A stretch of DNA of 64,000 nt. It comes from Agelaius tricolor. Lineage: Eukaryota > Chordata > Aves > Passeriformes > Icteridae. Within the stretch, counting starts at the first letter, position 1; every line of letters starts with the position of its first letter. A program made the translations under genes and the position numbers. Positions 11,680 through 23,014 of this stretch are shown here, piece by piece. Below the pieces are notes generated by a model. That model ran no database searches. It saw only the letters and a program-made list of their open reading frames with translations, and was not told where the DNA came from. The stretch is taken from contig JALJCS010000052.1 in the NCBI GenBank assembly GCA_023055355.1, positions 947,501 through 1,011,500 on the forward strand. Reading direction: 5' to 3'.

Positions 11680-14600
11680 ATGGCTGGGGACACCGGGATC
11701 GCCAGGAAGGTGGCACTGCTCCTGTGGGGTGAGTGCCCCAGGCACGGGCCTGACACCCTGGGGATGGGGAGGGAAGGGGGCACAGGGGGACTGCTGGGTC
11801 CCCTGGGGTCCTCAAGGCCAACAGGACATAGAGCCCAGTGTCACCAGAGTTGTGGGGTGGCCATGGGGACAGGAACATGAGACACACACAGGGGAACTGG
11901 GATGTGGGTACAGGGACAGGAGGATGGAGTTGTGGGGACAAGGATGCTACAGAAGGAAACTTTGGGCTTGGGCAGCTGTGGGGACAGAGACAGGGGAACA
12001 GGGACACAGGGATGCAGGGGCAGGAACAAGGGGACAAGCACCATGTGCTTGAGCCATGGGGACAGGTGCCACCAGAATGGGACCATGGGCACAGGGTCAT
12101 GGGAATGTGGCTGTGGGGCTGGCAGGGGTGACCTGTGCTAGCACAGGGTCCCCATGCCTGAGCAGGGGTTGGCTGCTGTGTCCCTGTCCTCGAGACCTCT
12201 GTGCCACACCAATGCCCCCACTGAGACCTTTTTCAGGGAAAGCCCCCACTCCCCCTGCCCCTGTGCCTCTGTCCCTACAGGGCCACCCCCAGCCAGCCCT
12301 GTCCCTGCTCCCTTCTAGCCCAGACCCTTGGCCTCGCTGGTGAGTCCTCACGGGATGCCATGGCCCCACCCCGCTGTCCCCAGCCCCACGCTGGCCCTGG
12401 CAGGCTGGTGTCCCCTGTCACCCGCAGGTGCCCAGACCACCCAGCTCCTGGTGGAGCCCGCCTGGAGGCCGGTGGTGCTGTGGGACCGGGTGACACTGAC
12501 CTGCCAGGGCTCGGGAACCGCCGGTGCCACCACCTGGTACAAGGACGGGAAGCACTGGTGGCAACAGGGACTCGACCTCCTCACTGGCCCCCTGAGTGGC
12601 ACCTGCAACTGTGGCAGACCTGACAGTGTGTTCAGCCTGCCTGTGAACATCTCAGATGGTGAGGGGTGTTTGGGTGTCCCCAGCCTTGCACCCACGAGAC
12701 CCCGAGGGTTCTGGCTGGGCTCCACACCATGGGTCACCTCCTGTGTTAGTAGAGCCCGTCCCCTGCTCTGAGGACATCCCAGAGCATCCCAGTGTGGGGA
12801 AAACCATCTGGCGCTGGGGTGTCACCGCAGTGGGGGGATCCTTGTGACCTGGGGACCCTCCAGATACCTGAGATGTGACAGGACCCCTCTGTCCCCCAGA
12901 CTGGCTGGTGCTGCAGGTGCCGGTGTGGGCACAGCTGGAGGGGGACACGGTGACACTGCACTGCCGGGGCTGGCGGAAAAGAACGGTCAACTCCGTGTCT
13001 TTCTACCATGAGGAGAAAGAGCCACAGGTGGTCCCCAATTGGACTGAGCTGTCCCTGTCCCTTCTGCAGCTGAATCACAGTGGCAGCTATCACTGCAAAG
13101 ACTGGGTGAAACCCTGGGGGTGGAAAGAGTCAGCACCGGTGACAGTGACAGTGCACGGTGAGCACCCCACTGCTGCCACCCCGACAACCCTACAGCCCCT
13201 CCCCAGGGACTCAGGCTCACAAATCCCCCTCCCCTGTGGTGCCCATGCTGGAGAGTCCCCCCGAGCCCACCCATGGGTCCCCCCTGACTCTCAGCTGCCT
13301 CAGCACCCCCAGCCCCCTGCAGCCCTGAGCCCCCCTCCTGCACGTGTTCTACTGGGACAGGCAGGTGGTGGGGGCCCACAGGGGTCCCTGCAGCTGCTGA
13401 TGCCCGCTGTGGGGGTCTCCCACTCGGGGAATTACAGCTGCCAGGTGCACTCTGAGGGTGGGGCCGTGTGGAAGAGCAGTGCCCGGCTCCACGTCACGGT
13501 GCACAGTGAGTGCGGGGATGGGCATGGGGAGTCCCCACAGCCTCTTTGGATCCCCTCTGTGGGCACCTCCATGTCCCCCAGACACCTTCCTTGTGTCCCC
13601 CCACCACTCCCCTTGTCCCCTCACCCCTCCATGGTGTGACCCCATTCCCAACATCCCCCATCACACCCATCCCACCCATCCCTATCCCTCCACACTGCCT
13701 GCCAGCCCATCCCAGTGCTCTCAGCCCTGTCTCTGTCCCTGCAGAACCCGTGGCCAATGCCACCATCACCCCCAGTCCCCTGTCACACCAGGTGTGTGCA
13801 GGTGACAACGTGACCCTGCTCTGCTCGGTGCAGGTGGGCTTAGCCCCTGTCACCTTCACCTGGCTGCAAAACAGGCAGGAGGATGCCTGGTGTTCCCTCC
13901 TGGAGCTCAGAGACATCGATGTGGGACATTCGAGCACCTACCAGTGCGTGGCCACCAACCAGCTGGGACAGGACAGGCACCGCGTGTTCCAGGCACTCAG
14001 CCGTGAGCTGGCCCTGGAGGTGACACCTGGCTCACCCTGGGTCACAGGTGGGGTCACATGTGGTCATCAGGGATTGCAGGACCCCTGGGGTGATGGGTAA
14101 CTCCATTTTGTCCCCCTCTGTTTCTTGCAGAGGCTGCAGGGGTCAGTGGGGCCCTTTGTTCCTGCTCCTGCTCATGGGTGTCATTGTGGCCTGGCATTGG
14201 TGGCACCGCCTGCGTGGGTGACGATGGGGGGGACGGGGGTCCCAGGGAGCTGTAGAGGCCCACAGAGGTGGGGAGTGATAGGGCAGCAACCACAGACCCT
14301 GAATTATGAACTTTGCTAGGGGTCCTGTAGGGTTTAAGGAGACACTGGAGTGTACTTGTGGGATGTTGGGTGTTGTTTCAGGGGCCCTGGGGCTGTTTGG
14401 GGCATCTCTGTCCCTGCTGGGAGTTGGGTTCTTGAGGCTGAGGTCCTCGCGGGCACTGGGGAGATTCATGAATTCTGAGGGGCTTCAGGGATGCTTGGGG
14501 GCCCTGAGGCGAATTGAGGGTCTCATGGGGGTTCAGGAATTCTGAGAGGGTTTGGGGCCCTGGGACCCCACAGTCACTCCTCCCCCCTTTCTCTGCAGCT

Positions 14601-14984
14601 GCCAGGAAGCACCAGGAAAGGTGAGTGGGGAGCTCAAACCACACGCTCCCTATTTTCCCCAACCCCCAAGACCTCCCATATTCCCCCCCCACATCCCCTT
14701 TATTCCCTCAGGGCCCCCTCGGATCCCCCGGCCCCCCCAGAGGAGGGGGAGGTGCTGTACACCCACGTCATGGTCACCAAGAGGGCAGGGGGTGAGTACG
14801 GGGGGGACACACGCAGAGGGACATGTCACCCACCAGTGTCACCCCACCCAGATCCCACAGCCCGTGTCTCTCGCAGCGTCCCCCCGTGCCACCACCCTCC
14901 AGATCCCCAGGTGACCTACGCGGAGCTGCGGGGACCCCAGGGGTGACCACAGGAACCCGGTGACATCTACGGGAATGTGCTGTG
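11680..14984 (+). pseudogene. Unit B: four-Ig CHIR/LILR-like receptor, frameshifted
   Basis: Exons: leader 11680-11728, mini exon 12319-12339, D1 12428-12658, D2 12900-13157, D3 about 13205-13505, D5 13745-14047, transmembrane from 14131, a 22-nt exon 14599-14620, ITIM exon 14712-14791 and last exon from 14877. Leader, D1, D2 and D5 are open, with paired cysteines and tryptophan motifs (TWYKDG, SFYHEE, FTWLQN). D3 has a TGA at 13326-13328 in place of an arginine codon and lacks one G near 13371. The transmembrane exon lacks one T near 14153, shifting the frame. The tail keeps VLYTHV and VTYAEL, both good ITIMs, but a TGA at 14944-14946 removes the distal DIYGNV motif. There is no D4-type exon. 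Skipping D3 would keep the phase but would not rescue the transmembrane shift. Confidence 0.85.
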
Positions 14985-15141
14985 ACACTGGGGGGAACTG
15001 GGGGCACTGGGGGTCCCCACCCATGGGCACCCACTCGTGTCTGTGCTGCCACTAAAAACTGCCCCTCCTGCTCCCCGTGGGGGAACAAACATCCCAAAGG
15101 GCTGAGAGAAGAACAATTTGCTGAAACAGCAATGAGAGAGA

Positions 15142-15147
15142 ATTAAA
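15142..15147 (+). other. Polyadenylation signal, unit B
   Basis: ATTAAA lies about 160 bp after the stop region, in a context (GAGAGAATTAAACCAAC) that reads GAGAGAATAAAACC at units D and F. B therefore has the weaker variant signal. Confidence 0.5.
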
Positions 15148-16479
15148 CCAACAGAAACAAGGTACAGATTCAAAATGGTCACGCAAGGACCAATTTCCCG
15201 GCAAAGCCGCAACAAGGAACAAACCCCAGATATTTCCCCCTTGAGACAAAGAAAAAATTTTCTAAGGTAGAAATCTATTTTGATTTCAGTGAAATGTACA
15301 TTTTTGAGTCTGTAGTTAGAAACTATAGATATTTAGCTTTACTGCAGAACCTAAGCTCAGTGAAGTTGCTCAGTGAAAGACAAAGATAAAAGAGACAGAC
15401 AAAAAGTGATAGAAAGAAACAGAGATTTCTGTGAGGGCAAGTCAACATGACCTAAGAATTCTTCCTGATAAAGAAGAACTAGCAGCAAATGTCATGCAAA
15501 ATTCGTAAAAATGAATTTGTATGAACCTATTGTCAAATTGTATGCATATGTATATGAAAGAAAGATAAAAAAAGACCTGAAGTCCTGAAAAGTATGCATG
15601 TCATTTTAGAAGAACGATTCCCACATGCATCCAGTGCTGTAATAAACATACCAGCTTTACAACTTTCACAAAAGTTGTAGAGTTTTTAACTATATCTCTG
15701 CAAAACACCAGCACGTTTCCTACAGCAGAGGAACCTGGCAGGAGCCTGGACCTTCCTTGCTCTGAGGGCCAAAGCACTCTTCAGGAGGCTCTGGATTCTC
15801 TTCTCCCCTGTCCCAAACACCTCCTCTGCTGTGTTCCCCACACAAGGATGTCACAAAGGCCCTGTGGGGGTTCCAGAACCTCCCCCATTTCCAGGGCAGT
15901 CGGGATCACACTATGGCACAGAGAGGGTGTCAGAGACAGGAAAAGTTTGATGTCTGGAGACATTTTGGAACAGCTGTGTGTGGCAGGGGTGGGTCAGGCC
16001 TTGCTTTTGGTGAGACGGCTCCACCTGTCCATCAGTCTGTCAACCATGGCACACTGGGGACAGTTTGAGGCTCTGTCAAAGCCAGCTCCTGAGTAGCCAT
16101 CTGACGAGAAGTCCCTGCTGGGGAGAGGGCCCTTGGTGGCCCAAGTGGCTTAAAATGCAGATCAGGAGGTGGCCAAGTCGCTGACCCTGTCTCCTCTCTG
16201 GGCGTCTGTCCCATCCACACTGGAACCCAGGAGTTGGAAACTCATTTAAATGAGAAATATCTGCCAAGGAAAGTGGGAATGTTCTTGGAAAGGAAAGAAG
16301 ACCCATCTCTGAAACTTTTTTTAACTTCAAAGAATTTGGAGCTTCAAGGCCAAAATGTAGGAAAAGGAATAACAGCTTTTTAGTGGGAAATTTTTAAACC
16401 AGAACAGAAGAAACAACACAAACCCAGAACTTTCCCTCCCGCTCAGCGCTGTTGGTTTTTGTGGCAGTTATAACCGCGG

Positions 16480-16526
16480 CCAGCAGGGGCCGCTGCAGGG
16501 AGCACTCCCGGCCAGCAGGGGGCGCC
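16480..16526 (+). promoter_or_regulatory. CTCF-like motif pair, unit B flank
   Basis: Two copies of the CTCF core lie 32 bp apart: CCAGCAGGGGCCGC at 16480 and CCAGCAGGGGGCGCC at 16512-16526. The second matches the vertebrate CTCF consensus closely. Confidence 0.55.
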
Positions 16527-16554
16527 CCGCTCCAGCTCCATTCCCTCAGGGGCC

Positions 16555-16851
16555 ATGGCGGCCTCGGGCGGGAGGCAGGAGGGGAAATCGCTCCTTTTGC
16601 AAACTCACGGCCACCAATCGGTCCCGGCACCACCACCGGCAGCGGGCAGAAGCCGCCAAGGCAGCAGGTTGGATCCCAGTGCCCAGTGGCAGCGTAGCAG
16701 TGTCCCGGGGCCAGGCACATGTCCTGCACAACACCCACGACCACTCTCCATGATCCCAAATGGAAGGAAGGCAGCGCCTCACCCTGGGCAGGTCTCAGGT
16801 CCACAACAGTACCTCTGGTGGCTTTACATCACAATTCCCGTAAAGCCCTAG
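16555..16851 (+). CDS. Small ORF (98 codons) preserved in three flank duplicates; unknown
   Basis: The ATG lies in a strong context (GGCCATGG) just downstream of the CTCF-like pair and starts MAASGGRQEGKSLLLQTHGH. The product would be basic and rich in Ser, Pro and Arg. I recognise no domain, signal peptide or membrane span. Related ORFs start identically at 34828 (minus, 116 codons) and 52802 (plus, 61 codons, cut by a TGA where this copy has CGA). Preservation may simply reflect recent duplication of the whole block, so coding status is doubtful. A CCAATCGG box just inside the ORF could instead mean the GC-rich patch is a promoter. Confidence 0.25.
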   Translation: MAASGGRQEGKSLLLQTHGHQSVPAPPPAAGRSRQGSRLDPSAQWQRSSVPGPGTCPAQHPRPLSMIPNGRKAAPHPGQVSGPQQYLWWLYITIPVKP

Positions 16852-17546
16852 CCTTTCACTCAGATGAGGAGGGCAGGGATGGAGCAGCTTTGGGGACATG
16901 TTGAATCCAGACAGGGTCACTCCCCAGAGCTCCACCAGAGCCGTGGCCAGACCCCCTGTTTGATATTTCCACACATTTACCTCTTATCTAATGGTCACAG
17001 CCTGAGGCCAAACATTCTTTTCATGAGGTTCCAGAGGGCTGCAGGTTTTGTTAAAGAAGCATGGTCCAGGTCAGCTTGTTGAACAGATTGTTGTGGGATT
17101 TGCAGTAGTTGTAGGGCTCTCTTTGTCCCTTAGCAAAAGGAACAGATGATCAATTGCTGCATTTCCAGATTGGTTCTCTCTCAGCTGCCCCTGCAGGGGC
17201 AGTTTCCAGCCAGCCCTGCTCTGAAAACCATCAAAGGCCCTCCCAGAGCCACTGCTTGGGCTCCCTTTGTGATTTCTGCTTCTTGCAGGGCTGAGCAAAC
17301 CACAGGCAGGCCTTTTTCCACCCACTGAATTCTCACCTCTGCAGCAGCTCTAAAGCTGCCAGAATCAAAGCCAAGGGGGCAGGGGGGACCCTCAGGTGCT
17401 GGCTGCCACCTGGGGCTGGGCAGAGCAGGGCTGGGCAATGGCCATCCCTGTGCAGTGGGGCTGGGCCATGGCTGGGCCCCACCCTTGGATGGGCACCCCA
17501 ACAACATCAGCCACTCCACAATACACATCACTGTCCCAACACTAAC

Positions 17547-18167
17547 TGTCGGGTTCGGCTGTCTGTCTCTGCCCCGACACGGGTAGAGTGGTTCTTGGGT
17601 GGCACGCGTTTCAAAGGACGAGTCTGGACTCTTCAGCTTTTCGGTCTTCAGGTTGTTTATTATTTCTTATCTACAAAATTTTCTGTCTGCCCAACAGAGG
17701 TCTGATCTGCAAGCAGTCACAGGCACTCTCTGACCACCCACGGGGCGGTGATGTCTTTTTATACTAAAATCTACGTACATAATATTTACCTTTATTTTCC
17801 AATGCTTTTCACCCATGTTAGCAAGTGCACCTTCACCATAAACCAATCCCCAAGTGCCAACATCACCACAGGAGATGGAGGACAAGAAGAAGAAAGAAGA
17901 AGGACGAGACACGCCCTGATCCCTCCATCTTGTCTCCATAACCCCCCTGTACCAAAAACCTTAAAGTCTATATTTCACCCTCTAAATGTGTCTCTTTTAC
18001 ACTTTTCACTCTAAAGTGATTCTCTTGTCCTCAAATTCTTATTACTTCTGTGGATGGATCAAAATCAAGCCACCAAACACTCTTGGCAACATTCCAGGAT
18101 TTTCGAGACCCCCCAAGGGTTCTCCTGGCATCTCTGGACATCGGGAACGATGTGCTGAGATCCCACA
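17547..18167 (-). repeat. 3' LTR of ERV-b
   Basis: This 621-bp LTR reads, on the minus strand, from TGTGGGATCTCAGC to GAACCCGACA. It contains a TATA box (GTATAAAAAG, near 17757-17765) and AATAAA near 17652. The env reading frame ends inside it. Confidence 0.92.
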
Positions 18168-19417
18168 TCTCCCCCTTCTGTTTGCACCAAGAAGACTTCT
18201 TTGGCAACTTGACTCATGACACGTCTCACACACAAAAAGATGCATGGGACGATGAGCATGAGGACTAAGAGTATTATTAAAATATAAAATCCCATTTTTA
18301 AAAACCCTCTCCATAAGGGAGAAAGATCAAAAAATCCTGCCACAGCATCAATCCATGACCCAGTGATTTCGCCTAGTTTCTTTATACTGTCTTTTATATT
18401 TTGAATGCTTTCATGAATTGATCTTGAATGATCCGAGAGATTCATGCAGCACATTCCCTCAAACTCTTCACATCCATGTCCATGAGCAATCAATAGATAA
18501 TCGATTGCTGCCCTATTTTGAAGAGTTGCCTCTCTCACACTACTTATGTCTTTTAATATATCACTCAAAGCGAGAGAGACTGATTGAGCATGCTTGCTCA
18601 ACCAACAACCCATGTGGTCCAGTTGAGTCAAGGCCACCCCCGACGCTGTCTGAGGTGAGAAAATTGCTGCCGCAATTCTCCTTGCCTTGTCCCAGGTGTA
18701 TACTTCATCATCACAGTCTGCACTGTAATGTTGCAAGGACCTTTTCTCTTTGTGTTTTTGCTCTCTTAATACTTTCAAATCTGGTGACAACATTGAAATT
18801 CTCCCAATGCTGCATGGACCTCCCTTGGCATTTGCAGGAGTGCCGTGCCAAATTCTGTCCCCACAAATTAAAAACAACCCACGTGGCAATTGCACTGGGA
18901 CCTGGATTGATCCTTTGGCTGTCGTCACAGTGTGATTGCACCAAGCTGATGCGTTTCTATAATATTTGTGATTTGGTGTGACATCAACGCTTTTGTTTGT
19001 CCTTGACACATTCGAAATTTCGAATTCCATGCATAGTTCCATTGTTGTGGACCCGAAAATTTCCAGTTCCTGCGGTTCGGTAGAAGCCACAGGTAAAAGA
19101 TGTGTCCAAGCACACCATTCATTCACAGGATCTTTGATGACTTGCGAAATCTCCATTGGAGAATGCCCTGGAATTGGCCATTTGCCCACTGGCAACCCAA
19201 CCATGCATGCTGTGAATGGTTTCCCTGGTTTCGAATGTGTCAGGCAGATACTTTCTAAATTTGCTGCCTGGGCTAACGTTTCCCAAACATTTTGTTTTGG
19301 CTGACTGACGGGTAGATTTGCTCCATTGCTTAAAGCAACAGATGAAAGCATGAGCATCATGAAGCTCACGACTTCACCCTTATGAAAATTCATTGTCATG
19401 CTCCCACTCAAAGCCAC
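18065..19417 (-). CDS. env: ERV-b env, alpharetrovirus-type, intact 450 codons
   Basis: An uninterrupted Env runs from ATG to stop. In order it has an N-terminal hydrophobic signal (about residues 15-32), a short surface subunit with several N-glycosylation sites, a furin site (KHKEKR near residue 240), a fusion-peptide-like segment, a coiled coil with LQNRAAIDYLL, a CX6CC motif (CEEFEGMCC), a membrane span (FYILIILLVLMLIVPCIF) and a cytoplasmic tail encoded partly by the LTR. The alanine-rich LQNRAAID form with CX6CC is typical of avian alpharetroviruses and differs from the gamma-type form of the other ERVs here. The surface subunit is about 240 residues, shorter than usual for the group, so part of it may be deleted in frame. 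This is the only complete retroviral gene in the window. Captured env genes can gain host roles, but nothing in the sequence shows that. Confidence 0.85.
   Translation of the reverse strand: MALSGSMTMNFHKGEVVSFMMLMLSSVALSNGANLPVSQPKQNVWETLAQAANLESICLTHSKPGKPFTACMVGLPVGKWPIPGHSPMEISQVIKDPVNEWCAWTHLLPVASTEPQELEIFGSTTMELCMEFEISNVSRTNKSVDVTPNHKYYRNASAWCNHTVTTAKGSIQVPVQLPRGLFLICGDRIWHGTPANAKGGPCSIGRISMLSPDLKVLREQKHKEKRSLQHYSADCDDEVYTWDKARRIAAAIFSPQTASGVALTQLDHMGCWLSKHAQSVSLALSDILKDISSVREATLQNRAAIDYLLIAHGHGCEEFEGMCCMNLSDHSRSIHESIQNIKDSIKKLGEITGSWIDAVAGFFDLSPLWRGFLKMGFYILIILLVLMLIVPCIFLCVRRVMSQVAKEVFLVQTEGGDVGSQHIVPDVQRCQENPWGVSKILECCQECLVA
18168..18180 (-). other. Polypurine tract of ERV-b
   Basis: On the minus strand CAGAAGGGGGAGA directly precedes the 3' LTR start TGTGGG. 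Confidence 0.85.
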
Positions 19418-19441
19418 AAAGGAAAAAACCCCCCAAAGTTT

Positions 19442-20663
19442 TTATTCTTTTCGTCCCTCTTCTGAGTCACTGCTCACAACTTGAGTTTCTTCCTCCGTCT
19501 GCGTACTCGTCTCTCTGCCTCTGGGATCTGTGCTCTCCTGCTCTCTTGTCTGAAATGGCTTCACATGCCGTGCTGACACCCACTTCAGCCCTCGCCCTGT
19601 GGAAACACAAGCGAAACCCTTGCCCCAAGTAATTAGTTCAAAAGGACCCTCTATTTGTCCTGTCTCTGGGTTTCTGATCAAAACCAAAGGATTCTCCCTT
19701 AGTTTTGCCTGAGAGCTGTTTGAAAAATGCCTCACGATTGGTGGATTGGGTTCAGAAGATGAACTGTTAAGAAAATTCAACACATACAACGCTTTGTTTA
19801 ACTTCATGTGTGGTGTCGCCTCTGGCTCCCCCCTTTTCTGCCTGTCCAAAAGGGATTTCAGGGTGTGATGTGTTCTTTCAATGATTGCCTGACCTGTGGG
19901 TGAATGTGGAATGCCAAATGTGTGTCTGACACCCCATCTTTTCAGGAATCTGTCAAGCACCCTGCCTGTATATGTTGGACCATTATCTGTTTTTATTTCT
20001 TGAGGCACACCTAATGATGCAAATGCTTGTAAAAAATGTCGACAAGCATGTTCTGCTGTTTCCCCTGCATGTGCTGAAGCAAAGACTGCCCCTGAGAATG
20101 TATCTACTGATACATGAACATTTTTGAGTCTCCCAAATGATGGATATTTTGTGACATCTGTTTGCCACAGCTGAAGACTTTGCAGTCCTCGTGGATTGAC
20201 TGCTCCTGTTGAAGCAGGTGGTTGCACGAGTTGACAATCTGGACAAGCACTAATGATTTCCCTCGCCTGAGTTTTTGTGAGACGAAAGGATTCCATCAGC
20301 GCCTGCGCATTCTGATGAAAAAATGCATGACTCAGTCGTGCTTGCTCAAAAATGTCCGGAAGTGTTTGTGAAATGGGCATTGTCAATCTGTCTGCCTGAG
20401 CATTCCCTTCCGCTAGAAATCCTGGAAGTGTTGTGTGCGCTCTGATGTGAGTGATGAAATATTCTTCTTTCCTGCTTTCTAGCACTGTTTTCATGCTCAC
20501 TAGATAGGAATATAAAACTTCGTTGCTGACTTCTTTCAAGAGCGAACCTTCCAATCGCTTGACCACCCCTGCAACATATGCAGAGTCCGTGACCAAATTG
20601 AGCAGGTGTTGGAACAACTGAAATGCTCGGACAACAGCTGCCAACTCCACAATTTGTGGAGAG
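19442..20663 (-). pseudogene. pol: ERV-b pol: RNase H end and integrase
   Basis: The frame continues from the Gag-RNase H fusion after one in-frame TAA (20666-20664). It encodes the C-terminal half of RNase H (LVTDSAYVAGVV; a DSAY-type site and later NAQAD) followed by integrase. Integrase has the zinc-binding N-terminal region ending CPDCQ, a complete catalytic triad of D (WQTDVTKY), D (IKTDNGPTY) and E (GQAIIERTHH), and a C-terminal domain. Apart from the single stop between the two RNase H halves the integrase is open to its natural end at 19442. As it stands it would need readthrough or internal initiation to be made. Confidence 0.82.
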
Positions 20664-20665
20664 CC

Positions 20666-23014
20666 TTAAACCGTCTTTACGTTTGATTCCCATTCCCCTG
20701 TCGTTGAGTTCATCCACGTGATCACTGACTTGTGTGTCTTTCCTGAGCCATCAGTGAACACTGTGATCCCGTCCAGAGGTTCTTCACTTATTTTTGGCTT
20801 TGCTCTGTAGCATATTTGCGATTGCAACATTCTATGTTGTGGAAAATTGATGGTGCAAGCTCCTGGAAAAGCTAACAACGCAATTAACAAATCTTTTGAT
20901 TTCTGCATCGCCCAATCAAAATAATCTTTCTTCAAAGGCAGATAAATTTTTGAAAATTCTCGTCCCGCCATTGTCAGCAATCTTGTTCTCCCCTTTATGA
21001 TGATCTGTGCGGCCATCTCCAAATCTGTCAGAATTGTCTTTGAAGGCCTATTCGGTAAGAAAATCCACTCTATGATTATTAAAGGATCTCTCTGAGATGC
21101 GTCCCATGTTCTTTGACTTGAGGTCTTCAGTCTTGCTCCTAAGTCTGAAAAAGAAACTTGAGGCTCTCTTGAACGTGTTCTTTTTGCTGCATCAAAAGAC
21201 TGCAGAAGATTCCTTGCTGCTTCCGCTGCTGAAAGCATCCATGCTGGAATTCCTTCTCTTGCTGTAATGTGTATCATTTCTTCTTCTTGAGGCTGTGTTT
21301 CATCTGAGCTGTCTTCAACTTCATATGATCCTGAAGTTGATGGAATATTATCCTTTTGCTGTGTTGTTGTTGTTGCTTTTATTTTCTTTGATGTGGCTTT
21401 CCCTTTATAAATTGTTGGAAAAAATTGTTGCATTGTTGCAGTTTGGCCAGCAGGTGATGTGGTGGCGCTGTCGAGCAGGTCTGACATGTCCTGCAATGTG
21501 GTCGTCCCTCCACGAGGTGGCGCTGTCGCCTGCCTGGATGACCTTGATGATGACACGAACTTGATCGCTTCCTGCTCGGCAGACTGCAACCCCTGCAACC
21601 GTGTTTGAGACCGAGTTTGCATGGCTGTTGACTGAGCTGGCATTGAGGGTTGAATACTTGAACGTTTCTTTTGAGTGGAAGGGGCTTGAACCATAGGGTT
21701 TGAGACTAAAGGCATCGGGCTCGGAGAGGGGGTGGAGCCCCGGGATGTCGAACCCCGAGCGTGGCCCCTCCTCTTCGCCCCAGACGTCACAGAGGATCGG
21801 ACCCGCCCCCGACCTCGCTCCGCCGGCACTCCCTGCGCATGTGTGCCTTCGGGGACGCCCCCTGCCTCCCCTGTACTGATGTCACTGTCTCCGTCCCGCT
21901 CCACCTCCGAAGTCTCCTCCCTATTGTCTGTTCCTGTCCCTCTCTCCTCCTCCTCTGACGCTGTATCCACACCCCCCCGCCGAAGTGCGCACCCCCCCCC
22001 CCCCCCCCCCCCCCCCTCCCCCGCGGGTGTCCCCTTTCGCGCTGCGTTTCGAGCTGATCTCCGGGTCCAGATTTCTGGGTCTGACATCACCACCGCGCGT
22101 CTCCTGCATCCCCCCATGGCAGCCTGCCGGAGCTCTGCAGCTGCTCCGCCCTTGCTGCCCGTGTCTGACGCTGCCGCGTTGGTTTGAGAGCCCTCCCTGG
22201 CTGTTCCCCGAGCCTTGCTCGACACGCGCACTTTTGGCACCGCGCCAAATGAGGCTGCCGCTGCTTTCGGCGTTGCGCTCGCAAAAGCCGCACCAGAACC
22301 CATGTCTCCCATCGCCTCCACGCCCCCCCCGCCGGCCGCCGCCACTTCCGTGCCACCGCGCCTGCCGTGAGAGAGCGCATCCCCCCTCCCCACTTGTTCC
22401 CTTTGAACCCCTCTCCCCGACTCCGCCACTTTTTCCACCTCCTCTCCCTCTGACCCCTGTGAATTGGGATGGTACGCTCTTAGAGACTGACCTGCCTCCT
22501 CGATATCACTGGGAGAAAACTTTATTTCATCAGGGAGCGGAATGGTATCATCTGTGTCTGAGTCGGAGCCTGAAGCCCCTGCACTCTCTGGAGTTTCAGG
22601 ACGCTTTAGGGTTCCCTTGGGTTTTCGGGATGGTGGGACTGAAGGCAATGACATTTCTCCTTGTCCCCTTTTCTCGGGCACCTTTTCCCCCGGGCCAATT
22701 GAGATCAGAGCCAATCTCTGCTTTGAGCCTTGCTCTGGTCCCTCCGCCCCTTTGGGACCCGCAAGAAGTTGTTGCCTGGCTGACCCTCTTAATTGAGTCG
22801 AGGTCGCCTCTAACATAATTCTTGCTGAAGACAGCAATTTCAAGGCTGTCTTATCATCATTGGTGGCTAGAAAATATAGGTGTCTGTTAACTTCTTGCCA
22901 AAAGCCTACTTCAAATAACAACCGTGTTTCTGAGTATGGGTAATTACACCGCACCCACAGCAGTAACTCTCTAAGCTTTCTCTTTGGGATCCCCCTAGTG
23001 TGTGTGTCTGCCAC
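20666..23014 (-). pseudogene. gag-pol: ERV-b Gag N-terminal region fused in frame to RT connection/RNase H
   Basis: One open frame of 782 codons spans matrix-like sequence (23014 to about 22790), a long low-complexity Ser/Gly/Arg/Glu-rich region (22790-21350) and then the connection and RNase H start of pol (about 21180-20670, with ITVFTDGSGKTHKSVITW). The protease and the reverse transcriptase catalytic core with its YxDD motif are absent, so this is an in-frame internal deletion. The open frame begins at a GTG; the nearest upstream ATG (23069-23067) is out of frame, next to a run of seven G (23067-23061), so a one-base change there probably broke the native start. A 25-base G run on this strand (22016-21992) gives a poly-glycine tract. 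Confidence 0.75.
21992..22016. repeat. 25-base C homopolymer inside ERV-b gag
   Basis: Twenty-five consecutive C on the plus strand (G on the coding strand) encode eight glycines. Such runs are unstable in replication and error-prone in sequencing, so its exact length, and therefore the frame, is uncertain. Confidence 0.9.

Larger units (their letters stand above)
14985..17540. other. 3' flank of unit B, duplicated at units D and F
   Basis: This holds the 3' untranslated region, an AT-rich stretch (15240-15720) seen only here, and then a block at 15725-17480 that recurs inverted at 34480-35720 and directly at 51980-53720. The block carries CTCF-like motifs, a GC-rich patch with a small ORF, and a segment shared with promoter flanks. 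No receptor exons were seen. Confidence 0.65.

Noticed and set aside
21985..22818. Long plus-strand ORF (277 codons) rich in Pro and Ser opposite ERV-b gag.
   Set aside because: It is the antisense of the GC-rich, low-complexity Gag linker and the C homopolymer; no domain, and homology lies on the minus strand.
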